Assembly: GCA_022184915.1 (NCBI GenBank)
Contig: JAGTJU010000006.1
Location: forward strand, 124,001-188,000
Source of the DNA: Myxococcales bacterium
GTDB taxonomy: Bacteria; Myxococcota_A; Polyangia; Fen-1088
Direction: 5' to 3'
DNA length: 64,000 nt
Of the stretch, positions 15,637-22,010 are shown piece by piece (positions within the stretch are counted from its first letter, which is position 1; every line of letters starts with the position of its first letter). The notes below the pieces were generated by a model. It was not told the origin of the DNA. It did no database searches and worked only from the letters and a program-made list of their open reading frames with translations. Made by a program: the position numbers and the translations under genes.

Positions 15637-16584
15637 TTAGAGCGCTTCGGCAAGCGCTCGCGTTTCCGCAGGTCCCATGGACTCCGCAAAGAGCCGGGGC
15701 AAGGTGACGAGGGGAAGGCCAACGGCCTGTGTCAGCCGTTGCAGGATGGGCTCGGCGTCCTTGCGTCGTGAAGCCAACGCGCGCACGCCGGCCAAGGTGC
15801 TCTCGAGGGCGGGGTCCGAGGCGGGCTCCCCTGCGGCGTCCAGGACCTGCGTGAGTTCGGGTGCCGCCCAGGAGGCATCGGGCACGGCATTGACCACGAG
15901 CGGCCCCATGGGTAGGCCTTGCCCGCGCATCGATACTACCAACTCGAGGGCTTCACGGGCGGGCAGCTCCTCCGCCAAGGTGACCACGAGCATGGCCGCA
16001 CGCGCAGGGTCATGCAGCAGGTCGAAAATGCTCTGCGCGTCCTGCGTGAGCGGCCCTTTCGGCATGGCCGTCACGAGGGAGCCGGGAATTTTGAGCATGG
16101 TTAGCGCGTGGCCAGAAGCAGGCCCGTCGAGAATCACGAGGTCATAGCGAGGACGAGCTCCTCGGCTCTCGGTCGTGTGGTACCAGGCTTTACCGAGCAT
16201 CGAGTAGGCGTACAAGCCGGGGACGGCCGCCAGGAACGCGCGCACGGGGCGGTTCTCGAACACCACCTTGTAGAGCGCTTCGATGCGCAAAGTCAAAAGG
16301 CCGTACTCTCGTAGAGCGTCCGTGGGGTTCATGTTGACGGCATCGATGTGCTCATCGATCGTCTGAATGGCGCTGCCGAGGGGCTCGCGGGTTCCGAGCA
16401 GGCGCCCCAGCCGACCCTGCCCCAGTGTTTCGGCCACGAGCACGCGTTTGCCTCGCGCGGCGGCCGCGAACGCCAGCGCCGCCGCCACGGTGGTTCGGCC
16501 CACGCCACCTTTGCCCGAGACCACCAGCAGGCGCCGGGTGAGCAGAGCTTCGATCGGGGAAGGGGAAGGCGCGGAATCCGTCAT
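15637..16584 (-). CDS. ArsA/Get3-like P-loop ATPase
   Basis: 315 aa. The deviant Walker A SGKGGVGRTTVAAA lies near residues 19-32, and VILDGPASGHALTMLKIP corresponds to the DxxP/switch region of the anion-transporting ATPase family. The protein has one P-loop unit, as in Get3 and many bacterial homologues. There is no arsenite-binding Cys triad and no arsenic resistance gene nearby, so a role in arsenic efflux is unlikely. In myxobacteria such ATPases are thought to work in protein targeting or assembly, but the function here is unknown. The start codon overlaps the stop of the upstream gene by 4 bases, so the two are translationally coupled. Confidence 0.85.
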   Translation of the reverse strand: MTDSAPSPSPIEALLTRRLLVVSGKGGVGRTTVAAALAFAAAARGKRVLVAETLGQGRLGRLLGTREPLGSAIQTIDEHIDAVNMNPTDALREYGLLTLRIEALYKVVFENRPVRAFLAAVPGLYAYSMLGKAWYHTTESRGARPRYDLVILDGPASGHALTMLKIPGSLVTAMPKGPLTQDAQSIFDLLHDPARAAMLVVTLAEELPAREALELVVSMRGQGLPMGPLVVNAVPDASWAAPELTQVLDAAGEPASDPALESTLAGVRALASRRKDAEPILQRLTQAVGLPLVTLPRLFAESMGPAETRALAEAL

Positions 16585-17261
16585 GGCAACCGACTGCCCA
16601 ACGAAATCCCAGCCATCACCAGGTCTCCGAACACCCTGCGGCTTTGCCCGTCGCTGGTCGCGAAAGCGGCGTCGCCCAGCATGCCTTGATGGTCGAGCCT
16701 GAGGTTGAGGTAGGTTTGGCCTTGCACCACGAACTGTAAACCAATCGCGGCGTGTCCGTAGGCGCGGTAGGCGCGGTCCGAGCCTGGCCGGAACGATCGC
16801 TCTGGGGAGTCGAAGAAGCCCACGGCCAAGCCACCGCCCAGCCCCCCCCAGGGGCGCCAGCGTCCTGCCAGGAGGGTCGCAACCTGAAGCACGCCAAAGG
16901 TGTTTTCTGTAATCTCCCTCTGCCCCTCGAAGGATTCTTCCGTTCCGTTCGGGAGTACACGCACCCCCACCACCTCGCGTTGGTGATGGGCGTACCCGAA
17001 GTCGAGGGCGGTCCCGAATTCAAAGTGTCCGCAGGGCAGCCCGTAGCGCATCCCGAGCCCAAAGCCGAAGCCAAAGCCAAGGGCAGGGCCTGCTTCGTCG
17101 GAAGCCGGCGCGGGGCGGTAGGTGAGGCGCACGGCGGCCTCGGTCCAGACGGGCGGGGGCGGGGGCGGTGTCTGCGCCGCCGAAGGGCCGGGCGCCAGCG
17201 CTTCGGCCTGGGCGAGGAGCACCGCCACTTGCAGCAGGGCCGAAGGCATCAAAGGCGACAC
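16581..17261 (-). CDS. Predicted outer-membrane beta-barrel-like protein
   Basis: 226 aa. A signal peptide (about 1-29) is followed by a Pro-rich linker (TPPPPPPV). Alternating-hydrophobicity strands such as GFGFGFGLGMRYGLPCGHFEF and DLVMAGISLGSRLP are typical of small barrels with an aromatic or hydrophobic final strand. No named family is recognised. It is the first gene of a two-gene operon with the ArsA-like ATPase (4-base overlap), which raises the possibility that the ATPase serves its export, but this is only a context argument. Confidence 0.65.
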   Translation of the reverse strand: MSPLMPSALLQVAVLLAQAEALAPGPSAAQTPPPPPPVWTEAAVRLTYRPAPASDEAGPALGFGFGFGLGMRYGLPCGHFEFGTALDFGYAHHQREVVGVRVLPNGTEESFEGQREITENTFGVLQVATLLAGRWRPWGGLGGGLAVGFFDSPERSFRPGSDRAYRAYGHAAIGLQFVVQGQTYLNLRLDHQGMLGDAAFATSDGQSRRVFGDLVMAGISLGSRLP

Positions 17262-17370
17262 GTGCGCGTTAAGCTAGTCAATCGTCGACCGGATCTCAAC
17301 CAGGGCGCAGCTTTGAACGTGCGGCAGGGTTTGCGTTCACCTGCGGCATCGGGTAAGCGGGGGCGGCACC

Positions 17371-18582
17371 ATGAGCCACACCGAAGCCTCCCCGACTCCC
17401 TCCGCCGACCCCAACGGCCGCGTCATCTTGCGCAAGGGACGGGCTCGCCCCCTGTGGTTTGGTCATCCCTGGGTCTACGCCAACGCCGTCGAGAAGGTCG
17501 AAGGCACCCCGGAGCCGGGAGACGTCGTGTCGCTGGTCGACGGCGATGGCCGGTTCATCGGTCAGGGACTTTGGAACCCGCGCTCCCAGATCCCCGTCCG
17601 CGTACTCACGCGGGACGACGAGGCCCTCGACGCGGCCTTTTTCGTGCGCCGCCTGCAGGAGGCGCAGTCCCGTCGTGCGGCCATCGGGCTGCCGAACGAA
17701 GACACCACCGTTTACCGTCTGGTCAACAGCGAAGGCGATCAGCTACCCGGGCTGGTGGTCGACGTTTACGGTAAAGCCGTGGCGGTACAAATCACCACGC
17801 TTGGTCTTTGGCAACGCCGGGAGTTGGTTTTCGAGGCGCTCGCCCAGACGCTGGCGCCCGAGGCGATCTACCAGGTCGCAGCCGGCAGCTACGCAGAGCT
17901 CGAGGGCTTCGTGAGTGTGGCGGGCGTCGCGCGCGGCCCCTCGCACACCAGCGTCTCGTGTCGCGAAGATGGGATTGCGCTCGAGGTCGAGCCGCTGGTG
18001 GGCCAGAAGACGGGGATGTTCATCGACCAGCGGCCGGCCCGCCAAAGGGTGGGGCAGTGGGCGCGGGGGCGCCGGGTGCTCGACTGTTACGCCTACGCAG
18101 GAGGTTTTGCGTTGCAAGCCGCCCGTGGCCAGGCCGCCTCGGTGACTGCCGTGGATTCGAGTCCGCGGGCCGTGACGCGCATCGAAGCCCACGCCGCGGC
18201 CAACCAGGTCGCGGTCACGGCGGTCGAAGCCGACGTCTTCCGCTTTTTGCAGGCGGCCACGCCAGGGGCCTACGATCTCATCATCGTCGACCCTCCCAAG
18301 TTCGCGCGGGCGCGCAAGGATCTGGAAGCCGCACGCAAGGGGTACGAGCGTCTCAACACCCTGGCTCTTCGCGCTGCGGCGCCCGGGGCGCTCGTGGTGT
18401 CCTGCTCGTGTTCGCAGAACGTGTCGGGCGATGATCTCGAGCGCATTGTCGCTGCGGCGGGAAAGGCTGCAGGTCGGCGTGTGACCCTGCTCGAGCGTCT
18501 TGGGCCGGGGGCTGATCACCCGCTTCCCCCGGCCTTCCCTGAAGGTCAGTACCTGAAGGTGCTGTGCGCTTACGTCGACTGA
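17371..18582 (+). CDS. rlmI: 23S rRNA (cytosine-5)-methyltransferase, RlmI family
   Basis: 403 aa, the normal length for the family. An N-terminal PUA domain (about 12-85; ILRKGRARPLWFGHPWVYAN) is followed by a linker and a Rossmann methyltransferase domain. The SAM-binding motif is LDCYAYAGGFALQAA. The catalytic region includes IIVDPPKFARAR and VVSCSCSQNV, with the Cys expected for m5C chemistry. RlmI methylates C1962 of 23S rRNA in E. coli; related RlmK and other COG1092 members may differ in target. The gene is divergent from the outer-membrane/ArsA-like operon, with 109 bases between. Confidence 0.88.
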   Translation: MSHTEASPTPSADPNGRVILRKGRARPLWFGHPWVYANAVEKVEGTPEPGDVVSLVDGDGRFIGQGLWNPRSQIPVRVLTRDDEALDAAFFVRRLQEAQSRRAAIGLPNEDTTVYRLVNSEGDQLPGLVVDVYGKAVAVQITTLGLWQRRELVFEALAQTLAPEAIYQVAAGSYAELEGFVSVAGVARGPSHTSVSCREDGIALEVEPLVGQKTGMFIDQRPARQRVGQWARGRRVLDCYAYAGGFALQAARGQAASVTAVDSSPRAVTRIEAHAAANQVAVTAVEADVFRFLQAATPGAYDLIIVDPPKFARARKDLEAARKGYERLNTLALRAAAPGALVVSCSCSQNVSGDDLERIVAAAGKAAGRRVTLLERLGPGADHPLPPAFPEGQYLKVLCAYVD

Positions 18583-18620
18583 GCGCCTGGTCGCACGTTC
18601 AGGTGGGCGTGGCGGCGGGA

Positions 18621-18645
18621 AGGTTTTCGCAGCAGAAAACTTTTT
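18621..18645 (+). terminator. Possible intrinsic terminator after rlmI
   Basis: GTTTTC (18623-18628) pairs with GAAAAC (18635-18640) across a 6-base loop, followed by TTTTT. The stem is AT-rich and short, so it is weak, but the position 40 bases after the rlmI stop and the T-run are right. Confidence 0.4.
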
Positions 18646-18695
18646 CTGGAGATCGGCGCTGGTAGGCTTCCGTGAAACATCACGGGGTAAATGGC

Positions 18696-18980
18696 ATGAC
18701 CCAGTCGATCAAATTGCGCGCAGTTTTGAGGGGTGAGCAGATGTTGGTGGGCGTCGAGGGAGGCTTCATTCGGCGACCTGTGCCCGAGGACGGGGTGGTG
18801 GTCTCTACCGATCACGACGAATTCTTTCTTCCCGAGGACAAGGTCATCGAGGCCTTGAGGGCTCTCGAGCGGGTGCGGGCCACCGAACTGCCTGCAATAC
18901 GGCCAAAGCGTACGCAGCAGATGGAGCTGCCTGCGTCTTCGGCCCTGCTCGCGCAGGCGAAGGCCGGATCGAAGTCCTGA
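18696..18980 (+). CDS. Small hypothetical protein
   Basis: 94 aa from ATG 18696; a GTG at 18672 would add eight residues. It begins MTQSIKLRAVLRGEQMLVGV and contains a VVVSTDHDEFFLPEDKVIEALRAL-like segment (written here in part), suggesting one small alpha/beta unit, then a charged tail. There is no signal peptide, membrane helix or metal motif. I do not recognise the family. It ends four bases before the convergent anti-sigma gene. Codon usage matches its neighbours, which supports a real gene. Confidence 0.6.
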   Translation: MTQSIKLRAVLRGEQMLVGVEGGFIRRPVPEDGVVVSTDHDEFFLPEDKVIEALRALERVRATELPAIRPKRTQQMELPASSALLAQAKAGSKS

Positions 18981-18984
18981 AGCT

Positions 18985-19359
18985 TCAGGGCGCTGGGGTC
19001 ACTTCGGTCGGGCTGCTCTGCATCGTCACGATGTAGTAGACCAGCATCGTCACGATCATCACCAGCGAGATCCATTCGAAGGGCACGCGGCCGAACAGAA
19101 GTTTGCGCTTGCGGCCGAAAAAGCGGCCGCGAGACCGCGTGCGAATCTGTGACTGAATGTCGCTGAGGAAGGTCGGGGGCGCCGGTTGGCGCAAGCGGCT
19201 GAGTTGACCCACGGTGGTCTGAAGGGCGTTGAAGGCCTGCTGGCAGCGGCTGCAGGCCTGTACGTCTGCCAGGAGTGATTGACGTTCGTCTTCTGACAGC
19301 TCGTCGTCGAGCAGGGACGAGAGGCGTGCCTGGGTACGGTCACAATCGTGCGCAGTCAT
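18985..19359 (-). CDS. Membrane anti-sigma factor, zf-HC2-like
   Basis: 124 aa. The N-terminal anti-sigma domain (1-60) has HDCDRTQARLSSLLDDELS and then VQACSRC. The usual zf-HC2 motif is H-x3-C-x2-C; here the His position four before the first Cys is Asp (DVQAC), so zinc binding may be lost or may use His4/Cys6 instead. One membrane helix near the C-terminus (WISLVMIVTMLVYYIV) leaves a tail of about ten residues outside. The gene overlaps the ECF sigma gene by four bases, the usual arrangement for a cognate pair. It probably holds that sigma factor at the membrane until a signal arrives. Confidence 0.85.
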   Translation of the reverse strand: MTAHDCDRTQARLSSLLDDELSEDERQSLLADVQACSRCQQAFNALQTTVGQLSRLRQPAPPTFLSDIQSQIRTRSRGRFFGRKRKLLFGRVPFEWISLVMIVTMLVYYIVTMQSSPTEVTPAP

Positions 19360-19928
19360 TTCGTATGCCGTTCGATGAGGGCCTTGAGCGTCAAGCGAGC
19401 GCGGTGCAAGCGCGACTTCACCGTACCCTCGGGCAGGCCTGTAATCTCGCAGATCTCCTCGTACGCTAGCTCCTCCACGTCACGCAGAACCAGCAGCAGA
19501 CGGTGCTCCTCATCGAGCTCGGCAATGGCGCGCTCGAGCAAGGATCCCAGCTCGGCCGCCTCCATCAGGGCGTCGGGTGAGGCCACGTGCGCCTGAAGGG
19601 AACGGGGCTGATTCGAGGGCAGCTCGTCGTCGGCTTGCTCGCCGCCGACGCCGGGACGTCGGGCAAGGTACTTGATGCGATTTTTCGCGTGGTTGGCCGC
19701 TATGCGCAGCAGCCACGTCGAAAACTTCGACTCTCCACGGAAAGTCTCGATGCTCTTGAACACCGTGACGAACACCTCCTGCGCGATGTCTTCTGCCTCG
19801 CTGCGGTTGCCCACGAGGCGTGCGACCAGGTTGAATACGCGATCGCCGTAGAGACGAACCACCTGCGAAAAGGCTTCTTCGTCCCGTTCTCGCAAGCGAG
19901 CCAACAAGAGGCGTTCGGAGACGCTCAT
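19356..19928 (-). CDS. ECF RNA polymerase sigma factor
   Basis: 190 aa from ATG 19928 (MSVSERLLLARLRERDEEAF), the usual ECF length. Region 2 has YGDRVFNLVARLVGNRSEAEDIAQEVF-type features (partly quoted) with the EDIAQEVF core-binding motif. Region 4 has YEEICEITGLPEGTVKSRLHRAR, a clear helix-turn-helix. The inter-domain linker is longer than average and acidic (about residues 95-130). Its partner anti-sigma gene overlaps its stop codon (ATGA). The stimulus and regulon cannot be read from sequence. Confidence 0.92.
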   Translation of the reverse strand: MSVSERLLLARLRERDEEAFSQVVRLYGDRVFNLVARLVGNRSEAEDIAQEVFVTVFKSIETFRGESKFSTWLLRIAANHAKNRIKYLARRPGVGGEQADDELPSNQPRSLQAHVASPDALMEAAELGSLLERAIAELDEEHRLLLVLRDVEELAYEEICEITGLPEGTVKSRLHRARLTLKALIERHTK

Positions 19929-20065
19929 CTCGGCGGCCCGACATCGAGGGTGAACGCGTCGAAAAGCGGCCTCCACGCGGGAGTAGACACCGCAGGAAGA
20001 AAGAGGTTCCCGGATCTCGAACGAAGTGGGGAGATACCCATGCGCCGCCGCCCGGCCCTTTTGGC

Positions 20066-20995
20066 TCAACCCGGGTCGACGGCGCCGGTGGCGGCGAAGA
20101 GCCGCGCGCTGATGACGAACACCGTCAACTTCGGGTCACCCGAAAGATCACGGGAGATACCCACGTCGACCGCCCCCAGTTCCGAGATCGCAGACGCGCC
20201 CGCAGAGACATAGCCAGCCTCTCGCGGGCCATTGCGCCCGCCCCCCACGCGAACCGCGACGCCGCCGTCCGTCAGGTACTCGACCCCTCCCATGAGGGAG
20301 GTCAGGGTCTCGCGCGTGTCGTCGTACGTCGTGAAGTCGAACACCGTGTCAAAGGCGAGGGTGACCTTCGCCAGAGGCGCGTAGGCTGCCCCCGTGCCCA
20401 GCGCCACCGGGGCCAGGGCGCTGTCGAGATCGGCGAGGTTGTATCCCACCACGGCGAAGTTGAGCGCCTCGAGCACCCTTATGGTCGCGCCCAGGTCGAA
20501 GGTGAATCCCCTGGTTGTCTCTTCGGGGAGATCGGGTTGGCCTTCCGGAGGTGCGAGCGTCGAAGCGCTCCAGAGCCGATAGTACTTCGCCTGCCCGCCG
20601 AGGAAGACGCGGCCTCCGAAGGGGATCGAGACCGCCAGGCCCGCTTCGTGGCCCGTGAGCTTCGCGTTCCCAGGCTTGGCGCTCACGTAGGTGTAATGCA
20701 AGCCTGCGGCGATGCCGGTGGCCGAGGTGGAATCGACGACGGAAAGGTGGGGCCGGTGGGAGGAGGGATCCGACGTCAGCTGGTAGCCCGCTTCCACCGC
20801 ATAGGCGCGCGCGAGCGCCATGCCCGAGGGGTTGAGCATGGGCCCAGCGTCGCCGGTGGCCGCGGCACGCAGGGCTCCGCCCATGCCCACGGCCCGCGTG
20901 CCGATGTAGTCCGGCCAGGTGGCGTACGCCTGCCGGCCGAAGCCCAGCGTGGCGGCTACCAGCAGCGTCGAGGCAACGATTCGCATGCGGGGCAT
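20066..20995 (-). CDS. PorV/FadL-like outer-membrane protein
   Basis: 309 aa. A signal peptide (about 1-25) is followed by GTRAVGMGGALRAAATGDAG and a proline-containing NPSGMA segment, the opening typical of PorV/FadL/UPF0164-like barrels in which the N-terminus plugs the pore. The rest consists of amphipathic strands ending in TVFVISARLFA. It may transport hydrophobic compounds or act as a barrel partner of a secretion system, but no Por secretion genes are nearby. The stop lies 137 bases upstream of the sigma-factor start on the same strand, so cotranscription is possible. Confidence 0.75.
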   Translation of the reverse strand: MPRMRIVASTLLVAATLGFGRQAYATWPDYIGTRAVGMGGALRAAATGDAGPMLNPSGMALARAYAVEAGYQLTSDPSSHRPHLSVVDSTSATGIAAGLHYTYVSAKPGNAKLTGHEAGLAVSIPFGGRVFLGGQAKYYRLWSASTLAPPEGQPDLPEETTRGFTFDLGATIRVLEALNFAVVGYNLADLDSALAPVALGTGAAYAPLAKVTLAFDTVFDFTTYDDTRETLTSLMGGVEYLTDGGVAVRVGGGRNGPREAGYVSAGASAISELGAVDVGISRDLSGDPKLTVFVISARLFAATGAVDPG

Positions 20996-21052
20996 TGTAG
21001 CCAGGTGGCGGCACGAAAAAAGCCGAGGGGCACGATTTCTAGCTGCGGGCCC

Positions 21053-21751
21053 TCATGCCCAGCCTCGTTCGGCGAAGCTGGTGAATCCCTCCGAGGCGAC
21101 CACGACGTGGTCCAGTACGGAGATTCCGCAGAGCTCACCCACTTTGCGGAGGCGGTCGGTGAGTTCGATGTCTTGCCGGGACGGCGAGGGATCGCCGGAG
21201 GGGTGATTGTGGCAAAAGATCACCGAGGCGACCGCGGCGCGAATGAGGGGGCGAAAGACGTCGCGCGGATGCACTTCCACCCCCGTCAGGGAGCCGCGGG
21301 CGACGCAGAGCTCGATTTGCACCCGGTTGCGCACGTCGAGGCCCAAAGCCCAGAACTCCTCCACGGGGAGCAGCGCCAGCCGGGCGCGTAGATGTGTCCA
21401 GACATCGGAGGCCCGTCCGAGCGGGCGCCCTCGACAAGGCCGCTTTCCAGACACTCTGCGGCCGAGCTCGAACGCCGCCTGGAGCACACACGCACGCGCC
21501 TCGCCGATGCCGGGGGCGTTCTGAAGCTCGGAAGGAAGGGCGCCGGCGACACCAAAAAGCCCACCGAAAGCGGCCAGGAGCCCTTGCGCGACGGCGGGAG
21601 CGCTGGCGCCGGCCGTGCCGCTCCCGACGAGAATCGTCAGCAGTTCCGTATCCGAGAGGGCGCCCGGACCCATGGCCTGGAGCCGCTCGCGAGGGCGCTC
21701 GGAGGCTGGCAGCAGGGACAGGGAGAGATCGTTGGCGGGGCAGCTGGTCAT
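21053..21751 (-). CDS. radC: RadC/JAB-domain DNA repair-like protein
   Basis: 232 aa from ATG 21751 (MTSCPANDLSLSLLP), matching normal RadC length. An N-terminal helix-hairpin-helix-like region includes LSDTELLTILVGSGT and NAPGIGEARACVLQ. The C-terminal JAB/MPN metallo domain has FCHNHPSGDPSPSRQD, the HxHxxxxxxSxxD zinc motif. Despite the name, a repair role for RadC is not established. The frame is also open upstream through the complement of the recQ acid-coding tract, but that extension is not coding. Confidence 0.93.
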   Translation of the reverse strand: MTSCPANDLSLSLLPASERPRERLQAMGPGALSDTELLTILVGSGTAGASAPAVAQGLLAAFGGLFGVAGALPSELQNAPGIGEARACVLQAAFELGRRVSGKRPCRGRPLGRASDVWTHLRARLALLPVEEFWALGLDVRNRVQIELCVARGSLTGVEVHPRDVFRPLIRAAVASVIFCHNHPSGDPSPSRQDIELTDRLRKVGELCGISVLDHVVVASEGFTSFAERGWA

Positions 21752-21864
21752 GCGTAGGGCCTCCTGCACGCGGTGTGCCGACGGGTCGATCTCCGACAAT
21801 CCTGACGGCCGTCTGAAACTTCTTGTGTGCGGCTTGCACATGTGTGCTACCTTGGCCATGCAAA

Positions 21865-21906
21865 CCCGCAAAAGCGGGCTCGGTTCCGCCCCATGCGTAC
21901 CGAGCC
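21865..21906 (+). other. Two overlapping hairpins in the recQ leader
   Basis: CCCGC (21865-21869) pairs with GCGGG (21874-21878) around AAAA. GGCTCGGT (21877-21884) pairs with ACCGAGCC (21899-21906) around a 14-base loop. The two helices share bases 21877-21878, so they compete at their edge. The structure lies about 105-146 bases upstream of the proposed recQ start. It may be a regulatory leader or only chance pairing in GC-rich DNA. Confidence 0.35.
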
Positions 21907-21999
21907 GGCGGTTCAGCGAGGCTCGCGGCACTTGTCTGCCAGGGCAGTTGGGTTGCGGCAAGGGCAGGGGGCGGAGCCACACGGCGAGATTTGAATCAT

Positions 22000-22004
22000 A
22001 GGAG
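22000..22004 (+). promoter_or_regulatory. Ribosome binding site that decides the recQ start
   Basis: AGGAG at 22000-22004 is followed by six bases and then CTG 22011, ideal spacing. An in-frame stop (TAG) at 21999-22001 overlaps the site, so translation cannot begin further upstream. No ATG, GTG or TTG occurs in frame between 22002 and 22413. Confidence 0.6.
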
Positions 22005-22010
22005 TTCATC

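Noticed and set aside
15637-16584. Arsenic resistance operon
   Set aside because: The ArsA-like ATPase lacks the arsenite-binding Cys and no arsB, arsC or arsR gene is adjacent.
21907-21920. GTTCAGC, a half-site recalling the myxobacterial LexA box upstream of recQ
   Set aside because: The rest of the consensus is not matched, so a LexA site is not supported.
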